From: SABI01 sp963663665
GTDB taxonomy: Bacteria; Spirochaetota; Spirochaetia; Sphaerochaetales; Sphaerochaetaceae
Assembly (NCBI GenBank): GCA_963663665.2
Contig: CAXXKP010000001.1
Coordinates: 1,054,001-1,118,000 of the forward strand
Reading direction: 5' to 3'
Length of the DNA: 64,000 bases
Shown here: positions 46,970 to 55,975 of the stretch, one piece after another
How the letters are laid out: each line of letters begins with the position of its first letter
Numbering within the stretch: the first letter of the stretch is position 1
The notes under the pieces: model-generated
Told to the model about the DNA's origin: nothing
The model's input: the letters and a program-made list of their open reading frames with translations, nothing else
The model's database searches: none
Translations under genes and position numbers: made by a program

Positions 46970-48157
46970 ATGAAGATAAGAGATCTTACTCCGAATAGAA
47001 AAATCCTTGTATTGCTTTCTATTTTCCTTACTATATATTTTATCCCTTTCAGTCATGAAAGGATTACTCAGGCAATACTTGAGTCATTCTTAATGTTGAG
47101 TGATTATGCTCATCAACATGTTTTACTTTGTGTTGTTCCAGCAATGTTTATTGCAGGGGCTATAGTCGTCTTTTTGAATAAACAATCGGTGATGAAGTAT
47201 CTTGGTCCTAAAGCTAATAGGTTTGTTGCCTATTCGGTTGCTTCCGTGTCGGGTGCAATACTTGCAGTCTGTTCTTGTACCATTCTCCCCTTGTTTAAAG
47301 GTATTTACAAAAAAGGAGCCGGACTTGGACCTGCGATTGCATTTCTCTACTCAGGACCTGCAATAAATATCTTGGCGATTATTTTATCTTATAAAGTGTT
47401 TGGAATAAGTCTCGGTGCCACTAGGATGGTAAGCTCGATAGTGCTCTCTATACTAATCGGCTTGATTATGCAATTTCTCTTTCGAAAGGAGGATGAGAAG
47501 AGACTTAGTGATGAGAGATTATTTAAAGAGATACATATAGAAGAGTCTAAAACACTTTTACAGCTGAGCATTTTCATGATTTCAATGATTGGGATTTTAA
47601 TCTTTTTAAATTGGGCTCCTTCAAATGGATCTAACCTTTTCTGGGATAATATTTTCAGAATGAAGTATGTGATTACTGGTGGTTTCGTTTTTCTTTTAGT
47701 CTTTTCACTCATTAAATGGTTTCATAAGGATGATATTACACAGTGGGTAGGGGAGACTAGAGACTTTGCTATTCAAATTCTCCCACTTCTATTTATTGGT
47801 GTCCTAATAGCTGGTTTCTTGTTAGGACGTCCTGGGAAAGAGGCTCTCATTCCAAGTTCTTGGATTGCTCAACTTGTTGGGGGGAACTCATTGGCTGCTA
47901 CATTCATTGCCTCTATTTCTGGTGCTTTTATGTATTTTGCAACTCTTACCGAAATTCCAATTGTTCAAGGATTAATTGGTTCCGGTATGGGTGAAGGCCC
48001 AGCGCTTGCTCTCCTTCTTGCAGGACCGAGTTTATCATTACCAAGCATGCTCATTATTGGAAGTGAACTAGGATTCAAGAAAACAGCTACCTTCGTCTCT
48101 TTAGTAATTGTATTTTCAACGATAGTTGGGTTTATCTATGGAAATTTTATTGCATAA
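46970..48157 (+). CDS. DUF318/ArsP-type permease
   Basis: Membrane protein of 395 aa with about ten membrane segments in two halves. The first carries CSCTILPLFKGIYKKGAG (residues 101 onward) and AFLYSGPAINILAI, and the second a mirrored LAGPSLSLPSMLII, both hallmarks of the DUF318 family that includes ArsP organoarsenical efflux permeases. Transport of an arsenic or thiol-linked species is inferred from the arsC neighbour and the thioredoxin-fold protein; the family also has members of unknown substrate. Confidence 0.85.
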   Translation: MKIRDLTPNRKILVLLSIFLTIYFIPFSHERITQAILESFLMLSDYAHQHVLLCVVPAMFIAGAIVVFLNKQSVMKYLGPKANRFVAYSVASVSGAILAVCSCTILPLFKGIYKKGAGLGPAIAFLYSGPAINILAIILSYKVFGISLGATRMVSSIVLSILIGLIMQFLFRKEDEKRLSDERLFKEIHIEESKTLLQLSIFMISMIGILIFLNWAPSNGSNLFWDNIFRMKYVITGGFVFLLVFSLIKWFHKDDITQWVGETRDFAIQILPLLFIGVLIAGFLLGRPGKEALIPSSWIAQLVGGNSLAATFIASISGAFMYFATLTEIPIVQGLIGSGMGEGPALALLLAGPSLSLPSMLIIGSELGFKKTATFVSLVIVFSTIVGFIYGNFIA

Positions 48158-48164
48158 ACAAGAA

Positions 48165-48188
48165 AGAAGCAGGCTCTGGCCTGCTTCT
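48165..48188. terminator. Terminator-like hairpin between convergent genes
   Basis: Perfect 10-bp stem AGAAGCAGGC / GCCTGCTTCT with a 4-nt loop, between the permease stop (48157) and the DUF1295 stop (48212). Only short T-runs follow on either strand, so termination strength is uncertain; it may act in both directions. Confidence 0.6.
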
Positions 48189-48211
48189 ACATGCTTTTAT
48201 GAGGTTCTATC

Positions 48212-49111
48212 TTATCTACGAAACTTTGGAAGAATTGGCCATACTTCTTTTTTATAATTGCTATATTCTGGATATTTTTTACTTGTAATAATCTCTGTGA
48301 ACCATGTGGAACCCATGAAAAGGAAAGTGAGCATTACAGCTCCAATAATCGACCAATGGAGCAGCGATTCTAACGTAGAGACCCCAAGAAGGTATATACT
48401 CCACCATACTCCTAACTCACCAAGATAATTGGGATGGCGAGAGATAGAAAATAGTCCAGTAGTTCTAAAACCTTTTTCATAATCTTTCTTATAGTGCTCC
48501 TTTGGAGGAAGAAGGCCATATTTTGATTGTTGGAACATATATTGCTGTTGGTCAGCTATCGTTTCTATGGTGAGAAAGGAGAAAAAGAAAAGTATTGCAA
48601 TCATCGATGTAAGTGTAAGTGTCGCATTGCTTTGTTGGCTCATTATAAATAGAGGGAGAGTAAAGCCCACAAAAAGAACCTGCTGGTAAAAAGCTATAAA
48701 TATGAGATTGAAAAGCATCCAATATAGTGGTTTCTGTATATACCCATGAAGAATTTTCCATCTATAATCTTCTTCTCCGGTATATCCGTCACGACGGGCA
48801 AAATTAAAGGTAAGACGAGCTCCCCAGAAAGTGACTAAAATTGCAGCTATCGTTACAACTTGGTTGAAATTTCCAGCATAGGCATACATCCAAGCATAGA
48901 TGATAGGAGATGTACTCCATAATCGGTCAGTCCACGAATAATCATTCGTGATAAGTCCGAAAATAAAACTGATTATAGCAGTGAATAGTGTCATACTTGC
49001 GACTGTTCCTAAGGCACTATATTCTGTATAAGGAACATATATAACAGCTAATAGTAAGGCTCCAATAATAAGTACAAAAAATGTAATAATTGTTTTTCCT
49101 GTTATTTTCAT
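48212..49111 (-). CDS. DUF1295 (steroid-reductase-fold) membrane protein
   Basis: Membrane protein of 299 aa from ATG 49111 with about seven membrane segments. The DUF1295 signature is WGARLTFNFARRDGYTGEEDYRW and the C-terminal TGLFSISRHPNYLGELGVWW, which resembles isoprenylcysteine methyltransferases and steroid 5-alpha reductases. Reaction unknown. An upstream TTG at 49141 would lie within the promoter, so ATG 49111 was chosen. Confidence 0.85.
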   Translation of the reverse strand: MKITGKTIITFFVLIIGALLLAVIYVPYTEYSALGTVASMTLFTAIISFIFGLITNDYSWTDRLWSTSPIIYAWMYAYAGNFNQVVTIAAILVTFWGARLTFNFARRDGYTGEEDYRWKILHGYIQKPLYWMLFNLIFIAFYQQVLFVGFTLPLFIMSQQSNATLTLTSMIAILFFFSFLTIETIADQQQYMFQQSKYGLLPPKEHYKKDYEKGFRTTGLFSISRHPNYLGELGVWWSIYLLGVSTLESLLHWSIIGAVMLTFLFMGSTWFTEIITSKKYPEYSNYKKEVWPILPKFRR

Positions 49112-49121
49112 GAATGTAGTA

Positions 49122-49151
49122 TATATATTACACTTTTCCAAATCAAGTCAA
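49122..49151 (-). promoter_or_regulatory. Promoter giving a near-leaderless DUF1295 message
   Basis: Minus strand TTGACT (49151-49146), 18-nt spacer and TATATA (49127-49122). The ATG at 49111 lies about 10 nt past the -10, leaving almost no 5' leader and no ribosome binding site. Confidence 0.55.
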
Positions 49152-49320
49152 AAAAAATTTGCTCTTTTCCTTTTCTCTACGCTCCGACTCACCTATATCG
49201 ATTTGTATTAATGGCGATTTTTTTGTTTTAGGCAGATAGTTATCTAAGTTACACGTATGTATTACCTTGTTAGACTTTTGTCTCTGTGTTAATCTAACAT
49301 AATCGAAAAAGGAAGACATT

Positions 49321-49776
49321 ATGAGCAATTCAAATTTAGATATACTTCCATTAACTGTTGAAACAATCAGAGAGTTATGGTCGAAAACATATAATACCAA
49401 AGGGAAACCAGATTGGTCTCATCTCTATCCGTATTATGACGATGATCTTATTTTTCAAGATTCTATTCAGAGAATTGAGGGAAAAAGTGAATTTGTGAAG
49501 ATGTGTGATCGTCTTGCAAAACGATGTAAAGAATTACGGATGGATTTATCTGTTGTTACTCGTGATGAAGAGGGGGCTTTCTTAGAGTGGAAAATGACGA
49601 TGATGTTCAGGGTCTTTCCAAGTACTCCGATGTATGGTTGTTCAAGGCTTACTATCAACGATAAGGGCTTGATTGCATCACAAAGAGATTATTATGACCT
49701 ATGGGGTGATATCAACAATAATGTCCCAGGATATAGAAAACTTTATCGCTGGTTTATGCATAGGTTTTTTGGGTAG
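49321..49776 (+). CDS. NTF2-like (SnoaL-type) protein
   Basis: Protein of 151 aa with an NTF2-like fold pattern: a helical N-terminus, then YYDDDLIFQDSIQRIEGKSEF and CSRLTINDKGLIASQRDYYD, the typical cone-shaped alpha+beta arrangement. AGGAAG lies 4 nt before the ATG. It sits 5 nt ahead of an SDR dehydrogenase gene; such pairs are often linked in small-molecule metabolism. Function unknown. Confidence 0.75.
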   Translation: MSNSNLDILPLTVETIRELWSKTYNTKGKPDWSHLYPYYDDDLIFQDSIQRIEGKSEFVKMCDRLAKRCKELRMDLSVVTRDEEGAFLEWKMTMMFRVFPSTPMYGCSRLTINDKGLIASQRDYYDLWGDINNNVPGYRKLYRWFMHRFFG

Positions 49777-49781
49777 TACGT

Positions 49782-50696
49782 ATGAAAATAGAGTTACCAG
49801 ATGAATTGAAATTCATTCAAAATGGCCTTGCTGTTCAAAAGCAGAGTGAAGCTTCTTTGCAGGGGAAAGTGTGTGTAATCACAGGAACCACCTCGGGTAT
49901 CGGGTATGTAACCTCTCATCGACTTGCTCAATATGGGGCACACCTCGTGATGATTGTCCGTAATAAGAAAAAAGGGGAAGAAGTAAAGAAGGAAATTGAG
50001 GAGCAGTATGCTACTCAATGTGATCTTTTTATTGCTGATTTTTCACGATTTGAAGATATTCACAAGGTCGTTGATCAGATAAAGAAAACTTATCAAAGAA
50101 TTGATGTCTTGATTCTGAATGCAGGAACCTTCTTACAAAGAAAAAGTTTTACAGAGGTAGGGATAGAGACTACCTTCCATGTGAATCATCTCTCTCCATT
50201 TCTACTCATTTCTTTGTTGAAAGAGACTCTTATGGCTTCTGCTCCTTCTCGTATTCTTACTATCAACTCTGAAGGGCATAGATTTTCCACTGTGCATATA
50301 GATGATTTAGAGTGGAAACACCACTTGTATACGGGATTAAAAGGATATGGTGCTGCAAAAACGGCTCAGCTTCTTACGATGCAACACTTCGCTAAAGATC
50401 TAGAAGGGTCAGGAGTTACGATTAACTCAATGCATCCAGGAGAGGTAAAAAGCAATATTGGAAATGAAAATAGTGTATTATATAGACTCTATTCAAAATA
50501 CTTCTTATCACTATTTTTAAAAGATCCTCAAATTTCAGCAAAAGCAATACATTATTTAGTAGCAGATGAAGAAGTTAACGGAATAAGTGGTAAGTTCTTC
50601 AATCTTACCATAGAAGAGAAACCTGCAAAGCATGCGCTTGATCAAGATCTTATGGAGAAGGTCTGGAATAAAAGCAGGGAGCTCACCCTGTTGTGA
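49782..50696 (+). CDS. Short-chain dehydrogenase/reductase
   Basis: Rossmann-fold oxidoreductase of 304 aa: cofactor motif TGTTSGIG (34-41), LNAG (112-115), catalytic Ser163 (INSEG), and Tyr189-x3-Lys193 in YGAAK. The arginine after the second strand (VRN) suggests NADP preference. It is longer than the 250-aa classical type, with an extended C-terminus similar to retinol-dehydrogenase-like members. It overlaps the convergent phosphoesterase by 14 nt. Confidence 0.88.
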   Translation: MKIELPDELKFIQNGLAVQKQSEASLQGKVCVITGTTSGIGYVTSHRLAQYGAHLVMIVRNKKKGEEVKKEIEEQYATQCDLFIADFSRFEDIHKVVDQIKKTYQRIDVLILNAGTFLQRKSFTEVGIETTFHVNHLSPFLLISLLKETLMASAPSRILTINSEGHRFSTVHIDDLEWKHHLYTGLKGYGAAKTAQLLTMQHFAKDLEGSGVTINSMHPGEVKSNIGNENSVLYRLYSKYFLSLFLKDPQISAKAIHYLVADEEVNGISGKFFNLTIEEKPAKHALDQDLMEKVWNKSRELTLL

Positions 50697-51441
50697 AATA
50701 TTCCTTAAAATTAGGCATTGGTTGACCTGTAGTAAGCGCGTAGATAACACTTTTAAGAAGAGGCAACTCTGTACTTTTTTTTAATAATTCATCAATATAA
50801 TGCTCTTGATTATATGGAATTATACGATTATCTACTTCTACTCCTTCTTTAGTGATCTCAATAATAGTATAGCTTGCCCCGATTCCTCCATCAAAACGAT
50901 ACCCAATGGAACCTGGGTTAATAATTCTCTTGTTTCCTATAAAGAAGTCTCCTCTAGTATGTGTATGACCAGAAAAGATTAATTCTACATTTTCAAGTTG
51001 TAATTTCTCTGCAATAGAATTAGTAGTTTCACCGTTTGATAGGAGCTTATCATTAAAGGAATAAGGACTACCATGACAAAATATAACATTTCTCTCTTCG
51101 ATGCAAAGCTGTTGTGCAATTGGCCAAGATGAGATTTCATTTCTACTTCTCTCATCGAGTGAATCGTGTGTGAATTTGATAACATCATGAAGATATTGTT
51201 CAAAAGAATTCGTTGGTATAAACGAATCTAATTCTTCAATATTTGCATCAGTATTTCCTTTTATATAAACTATAGGGGATAGACTCATAAGTATTTCATA
51301 ACACTCTTTTGGGTAAAGCCCTAAAAAAGTCAAATCTCCTAAAAAAGCGAATTTCTCAACTTTCTGATTGGTAGCATCTTCTATAACACGGGAGAGAGCC
51401 TCTACATTGCCATGGATATCACTCAGTAATCCTATTTTCAC
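50683..51441 (-). CDS. Calcineurin-like metallophosphoesterase
   Basis: Protein of 252 aa with the five metal-binding motifs: SDIHGN (near 7), LGDLTF, KGNTDAN, CHGSP and SGHTHTRG, followed by INPGSIG, as in YfcE/MJ0936-type phosphodiesterases. The start is GTG at 51441 with AGGAGG and 7-nt spacing. Cytoplasmic; substrate unknown. Confidence 0.88.
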   Translation of the reverse strand: MKIGLLSDIHGNVEALSRVIEDATNQKVEKFAFLGDLTFLGLYPKECYEILMSLSPIVYIKGNTDANIEELDSFIPTNSFEQYLHDVIKFTHDSLDERSRNEISSWPIAQQLCIEERNVIFCHGSPYSFNDKLLSNGETTNSIAEKLQLENVELIFSGHTHTRGDFFIGNKRIINPGSIGYRFDGGIGASYTIIEITKEGVEVDNRIIPYNQEHYIDELLKKSTELPLLKSVIYALTTGQPMPNFKEYFTTG

Positions 51442-51452
51442 AATTAAGCCTC

Positions 51453-52145
51453 CTAGGCTGGAAGTTTGCCACCTAGGGTGATGAATCTTTCAACATCCAT
51501 ACAAAATGCTATGCCTGAACCTACCTGATCAAGTGACGGAATATTCTTAATGGTTTCAAGTATTTTTTTTGTCTTTGAAGATTCTACTACAATTAGTAAG
51601 ATTTCTTTTTCAGGTACTAAAGTAACACCAAAGAATTTCACATCCTCTTCTTTACCAGTCCCACTCCCTGAAATAATAGTTCCCCCAGTCGCACCTTCCT
51701 TTCGAACAGTATCCATTATCTCATCTGCATATCCCTTGTTAACAATGCAGGTTATAAGAGTGTGCTCTCCTTTTGTTTTTTTAGAATTTTCCATTGTCTC
51801 TTCTCCTTCTTGGTTATGTGTGAAGTGGGTTAACATATCAGGGACATCGATGAGCATAGCAACGCCAGATGAAAGGCGTTTATGTTCTCTAAAATGTCTT
51901 ATAGCTTCTATAACAGGGGGAACTTCTTGCTCCTTTAACAGTGTAAAAACAATATCTTTATCACTATCGCCTAATCCAAGAGCATGAAGTATTGCATTAT
52001 CTGCAACTCCTTTAGCAAAAATAATGGTTCCACCCTTTGCGCCAGCTTCTTTTGTTGCGTTAACAAGGGAATTGCCAATATTACGTTGTACTATGCTTAT
52101 TAAGAGCTTCCCATGAAGATAGATTGTGCCAATCTCACGTGCCAT
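51453..52145 (-). CDS. Duplicated PII-like signal protein
   Basis: Protein of 230 aa with two GlnB-like (ferredoxin-fold) halves: residues about 10-105 (LISIVQRNIGNSLVNATKEAGAKG, split) and 128-225 (TCIVNKGYADEIMDTVRKEGATG, GSGTG, DVERFITLGG). Both have the GGTII strand and differ from true PII in the T-loop. It overlaps the DUF1538 gene by one nucleotide; the two are often paired, suggesting the PII-like protein regulates that membrane protein. AAGGAGG site upstream. Confidence 0.85.
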   Translation of the reverse strand: MAREIGTIYLHGKLLISIVQRNIGNSLVNATKEAGAKGGTIIFAKGVADNAILHALGLGDSDKDIVFTLLKEQEVPPVIEAIRHFREHKRLSSGVAMLIDVPDMLTHFTHNQEGEETMENSKKTKGEHTLITCIVNKGYADEIMDTVRKEGATGGTIISGSGTGKEEDVKFFGVTLVPEKEILLIVVESSKTKKILETIKNIPSLDQVGSGIAFCMDVERFITLGGKLPA

Positions 52146-53623
52146 TAAGATACCTCCTTAGAGTGTAGCGATATATTATTATGCCTTGCTTTCTTCTTAT
52201 ATAACACTCCTAGTATTTGGATAGTTATCAGTGGAGTCATTGCAACAAGAGATACAATACCAAACCCATCAAGTAGGGGGTTTCCTCCCAATGATTGAGA
52301 AACACCTAATGCAAAAGCTAGCAAAAAAGAACTCGATAATGGACCAGAAGCAACGCCCCCTGAATCAAATGCAATCGCCGTGAAAAGTGGAGGAGAAAAG
52401 AAGGACAGAAAAAGTGCAATTGCATAACCTGGCAAAAGAATATAGGTCAGGGGTATAGAGTAGATTATTCTCAACATAGCCAATCCCACAGCAAAAGATA
52501 CTCCAATCGAGAAGAACACGAGGACTATCTTTTGAGAGATAGCACCTGCTGAAACTTCCCTCACTTGTTCAGTTAATACCCATACAGCCGGTTCTGCAAG
52601 AACTATTACGGCACCAAAGATAACTCCTATGGGAATGAGCACTATCGATGGAGAAAAAGCGCCCAATGAAGCTCCCAAGGCACTCCCTGTTGGCATAAGA
52701 GCCCCGTTAACTCCGACTAGAAAAAGAATAAGACCAATTGAAGTATATACAATTCCTTCTATACTCCTAATAATTTGTCTTCGCTTAAGGTGCAGAAGTG
52801 TAATATGAAATATGATAAATAGAAGCACCAATGGCCCCATCGCTTGAAAAACTTCTTTCGCAGAAGAGAGCCACAGTAAGGCTACAGCAGAAGAGTCCTT
52901 TACATTATGAGAAGTTTCGTTTATTACCTCATTATTTCCTTGAGATAAAAATGCCATAAGAAGGACAGCGACTATAGGTCCTATTGAGGCAATTCCCACT
53001 AATCCAAAACTATTTTCGTCACTATTTTCATTACGCCTCACATGAGACACACCAATTCCTAGGGCGATAATAAATGGGACAGTCATTGGTCCAGTTGTAG
53101 CTCCACCTGCATCAAACGCTATTGGGATGTAAAAGGCATCAACATATAAGGCTATTATTGCAACGATTGTGTACCCAACCAGAATTGTCCATCGATATGA
53201 GAAGTTGAGGAGGATCCGTAAAAAAGCCCCAGCTATAAAGATTCCCACCCCAAGAGAAATTGCGATTATAAGAGTAATTTGTGAAATTGATGTGGTGAAA
53301 AAGGTTACTTGTTTAGCAAGGATTTGAACCTGAGGTTCGGCTATAGTAATGATTATTCCCACAATAATGCCAGAAACAATCATGAGTGAAGTATTTCTTT
53401 TTTGCACTAAGGAAGACCCAACTAATTGTCCAAATGGTATGATACTAATCTCTGTTCCAAGTAGAAAAAGACTCAATCCAATGATAATTAGCATAGCCCC
53501 TACGGAGAAGGACCCTATTTGGCTCCAACTTAAAGGAGCAATAGTAAGATGTAAGAAAATTACTATAATGACAATTGGAGCAACTGACAAGGATGTTTCC
53601 TTGAATTTACGCAATATATTCAC
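52145..53623 (-). CDS. DUF1538 membrane protein (tandem repeats)
   Basis: Membrane protein of 492 aa, twelve or so segments in two homologous halves. Equivalent motifs are FLLGTEISIIPFGQLVGSSL and TIAEPQVQILAKQV in the first half, and FLVGVNGALMPTGSALGASL and VLAEPAVWVLTEQV in the second, each followed by FDAGGA/FDSGGV. The paired EP and DAGG loops suggest an inverted-repeat transporter or channel of unknown substrate. The start is GTG at 53623, with AGGAG and 7-nt spacing. Likely controlled by the PII-like protein encoded next. Confidence 0.87.
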   Translation of the reverse strand: MNILRKFKETSLSVAPIVIIVIFLHLTIAPLSWSQIGSFSVGAMLIIIGLSLFLLGTEISIIPFGQLVGSSLVQKRNTSLMIVSGIIVGIIITIAEPQVQILAKQVTFFTTSISQITLIIAISLGVGIFIAGAFLRILLNFSYRWTILVGYTIVAIIALYVDAFYIPIAFDAGGATTGPMTVPFIIALGIGVSHVRRNENSDENSFGLVGIASIGPIVAVLLMAFLSQGNNEVINETSHNVKDSSAVALLWLSSAKEVFQAMGPLVLLFIIFHITLLHLKRRQIIRSIEGIVYTSIGLILFLVGVNGALMPTGSALGASLGAFSPSIVLIPIGVIFGAVIVLAEPAVWVLTEQVREVSAGAISQKIVLVFFSIGVSFAVGLAMLRIIYSIPLTYILLPGYAIALFLSFFSPPLFTAIAFDSGGVASGPLSSSFLLAFALGVSQSLGGNPLLDGFGIVSLVAMTPLITIQILGVLYKKKARHNNISLHSKEVS

Positions 53624-53633
53624 GTTACTACTC

Positions 53634-53712
53634 CTAGATCTGAATTGATAAAATCATTGACGTAATTGATTTAATTTCTCTAATTGTTAGTGAGGAGATT
53701 CCTCAGATCTAG
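53634..53712 (-). promoter_or_regulatory. Possible switching leader before DUF1538
   Basis: On the minus strand the segments CTAGATCTGA (53712-53703) and TCAGATCTAG (53643-53634) are a perfect 10-bp inverted repeat 59 nt apart; the second runs straight into the AGGAG of the DUF1538 gene. An alternative hairpin (TGAGGA, 3-nt loop, TCCTCA; 53705-53691) shares bases with the first arm, so the two pairings compete. Confidence 0.4.
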
Positions 53713-53738
53713 TATTCTCCTTTTTCTTACTCTATGTA

Positions 53739-53775
53739 ATAGATAGGAATAATTATTAAGATCATACCTATCTAT
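53739..53775. repeat. 9-bp inverted repeat after ccsA
   Basis: ATAGATAGG at 53739-53747 and CCTATCTAT at 53767-53775 are perfect complements separated by 19 nt, just beyond the ccsA stop. There is no T-run. It may be a weak transcript end or a binding site. Confidence 0.35.
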
Positions 53776-53813
53776 ATTGATTCTATGGCGCACATATTTC
53801 CCTAACTCGATAA

Positions 53814-54626
53814 TCAAGTTGCATAACTATGAAGACTAGGTAATAGAATGTTTACTCCTACAAAAGTGAACAGTACTGAAACAAAACCGAGAATGGCAAA
53901 CCAGGCTGCAGCTTTTCCTTTCCAATTCCTTCTTAGTCGTAAGTGGAGGTATACAGCATAAATAAGCCATGTAATTAGTGACCATGTTTCTTTTGGATCC
54001 CATGACCAGTATCGAGACCACGCTTTTTGTGCCCAGATTGCTCCACTTATAATAACAACAGAAAGCATCAGAATACCAAAGACAATTACTCTATAACTCA
54101 ACATATCACTAATGGCAGGGTCTTTAAGTAATCTTTTATCACCAGTACGTTTCTCATCTATCAGGTAAATAACTGAAATTCCCCCAGCTAAGGCAAAAGA
54201 TCCGTAGGATAGAATTGCTGTTCCTACATGGAACGTTAACCAATAGCTTTGTAACGCTGGCATAAGAGGTCTTATGCTCTTTGATTGTAAAGATGCATAA
54301 CCCATGACAAGAATGGCTAGAGGCATCACGAAAGCTCCTATTGCACTAAAATGATAAATTTTATGCAGGATAAGGAAACTTAGAATAATCCCAAATGCGA
54401 AAGAGAGCGCAAATTCATATTGATTGCTAAAAGGGAGCCTTCCAGCTCCAATGGTTCTTGAGATCATAGCGATAGAGTGAGAAATAAATCCAATTAGTGT
54501 TACATAAGTCGCTATTTTTGCTACTTTTGTAACTATACCTGTAACGTACAACAAATACATGATAGCTGAGACGACGTAGAAGATAAAGGCGATCATAAAA
54601 CTAATATTTTCGATATTCTGATACAT
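53814..54626 (-). CDS. ccsA: Cytochrome c biogenesis protein CcsA/CcsB (System II)
   Basis: Haem-handling membrane protein, 270 aa, about eight membrane segments. The tryptophan-rich WWD motif is WSRYWSWDPKETWSLITW at about residues 213-230, and conserved histidines flank it. Works with the ResB-family protein encoded 6 nt upstream to export haem and attach it to CxxCH cytochromes on the outer side of the membrane. The nearby multihaem cytochrome is its obvious client. AAGGA precedes the ATG. Confidence 0.92.
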   Translation of the reverse strand: MYQNIENISFMIAFIFYVVSAIMYLLYVTGIVTKVAKIATYVTLIGFISHSIAMISRTIGAGRLPFSNQYEFALSFAFGIILSFLILHKIYHFSAIGAFVMPLAILVMGYASLQSKSIRPLMPALQSYWLTFHVGTAILSYGSFALAGGISVIYLIDEKRTGDKRLLKDPAISDMLSYRVIVFGILMLSVVIISGAIWAQKAWSRYWSWDPKETWSLITWLIYAVYLHLRLRRNWKGKAAAWFAILGFVSVLFTFVGVNILLPSLHSYAT

Positions 54627-54632
54627 AGACTA

Positions 54633-55898
54633 TTATTCCTTATGTTTAGATCTAAGTTGTGAAAGACTTTCTTTAATGGCATGGTGAAAGACCCATCCAT
54701 TTTTCTTGCTTGATACAATAATTTTCCCATCGCTGTAATAGATGAATCTTGGATAGAGATAGAAACTCATAAACATTCCTACGAGCAATATGATAAATCC
54801 AGTTAAGACAACTGGGTAGGATGGATCATTTCTTACAACCAAACCGGTATAGGCGATTGAGTGGGTGAAGGAGATAGCAACACCTTCAAACTCAACTTCC
54901 TGCCCAGGCTCTAAGATATAAGATCCAACAGTATTACCAAATTGAGAGAGTACTACCGCATAGTAAGGGTTATTCTCTTTATTTGATTTACTATATGGCA
55001 TTTGATCATGATCAATTATCATATCAGGAAAGTATGCATAAAGGCTAATATTTAAGTGATTAGGTTGATGGAAGTATGATTTTTGGTTTCTTAGTAAGCC
55101 TTCAACTAAAATTTCGTTTGTATTAATATCCCTTACGACCAAATTGCTTGTCCAGCCAAAATTTGCTTGGTAGAAACCAAGATTATTAATATGGAGTGGA
55201 TTGTTAACCCATATTTTTTCTTTTTGTGTGGACCCATCATCTTTAACAATTGTCACTTCACTAAAGTATTGTATGATTGAATCATTTTCATCAAAGGTCA
55301 TATAAAAATCATCCAACGTGATGCTAAGACCATATTGAGAGAATTCCTCAGTGTTACCAGGTAATAGTGAAATCATATCCTCCTGAGCACTCATATTACT
55401 AACAACTGCTCCAATGAAGATGACTAGGATACCGATGTGAGTAATAGCTGCACCTAAAGAACCAACTCGGAATTTCCCCCCCTTGTAGGTAGAATTATCC
55501 TCTTTTTCAACTCGAAATAATTGTCTTTTTGTAAGGTCCAGAAACTCTTCCTCAGTAACATTTTCAATGCTATTTTCTTCTTTATCTAGAAAAGGTGGAT
55601 AGTAAGATGGCATAGCAACATGAAGTTGCCCTTTGAGCCTCATAATCGTACATGAAGTGAGATTAATGACAAACAAGCTCATCAACAATAGGAAGATTGG
55701 AGATGAATATGCTTCATCAAGGTGAAGTGTGAGAATAGTTGATGAGATTTTTGGATATTTCTGTTGATACAAAGCTTCTGTTCCATGTTGAGGAAGTAAT
55801 GTCCCTATAACAATATAGATTGCAATGAAGATAAGCAAGAAGATTGCGACTTTCAAGCTTGAGATAAATGACAAGGTGTTTTTAAGTTTTTTATTCAT
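54633..55898 (-). CDS. resB: ResB/Ccs1 cytochrome c biogenesis protein
   Basis: System II partner of CcsA, 421 aa: three N-terminal membrane helices (SSLKVAIFLLIFIAIYIVIG near 15, a second near 66, a third near 150), a long periplasmic domain and a last membrane helix near 380. YIVIGTLLPQHG after the first helix is typical of ResB. AAGGAT lies 7 nt before the start. It follows the cytochrome gene by 77 nt with a terminator-like hairpin between. Confidence 0.9.
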   Translation of the reverse strand: MNKKLKNTLSFISSLKVAIFLLIFIAIYIVIGTLLPQHGTEALYQQKYPKISSTILTLHLDEAYSSPIFLLLMSLFVINLTSCTIMRLKGQLHVAMPSYYPPFLDKEENSIENVTEEEFLDLTKRQLFRVEKEDNSTYKGGKFRVGSLGAAITHIGILVIFIGAVVSNMSAQEDMISLLPGNTEEFSQYGLSITLDDFYMTFDENDSIIQYFSEVTIVKDDGSTQKEKIWVNNPLHINNLGFYQANFGWTSNLVVRDINTNEILVEGLLRNQKSYFHQPNHLNISLYAYFPDMIIDHDQMPYSKSNKENNPYYAVVLSQFGNTVGSYILEPGQEVEFEGVAISFTHSIAYTGLVVRNDPSYPVVLTGFIILLVGMFMSFYLYPRFIYYSDGKIIVSSKKNGWVFHHAIKESLSQLRSKHKE

Positions 55899-55915
55899 TA
55901 CATATCCTTATACAG

Positions 55916-55950
55916 AAAAAGAGAACCGGAAGCAACTACTTCCGGTCTCT
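55916..55950 (-). terminator. Rho-independent terminator after the cytochrome gene
   Basis: Minus-strand AGAGACCGGAAG pairs with CTTCCGGTTCTC (one bulged T) around a 6-nt loop, followed by TTTTT (55920-55916). It should stop or attenuate cytochrome transcripts before resB-ccsA, setting a high cytochrome to maturase ratio. Confidence 0.75.
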
Positions 55951-55975
55951 TATTAGTCTGAGTAGAAAATAAGTC

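Noticed and set aside
46734..48157. A second selenoprotein (thioredoxin fold near sel-type genes)
   Set aside because: The motif is CPKC with ordinary cysteines and the frame has no internal TGA.
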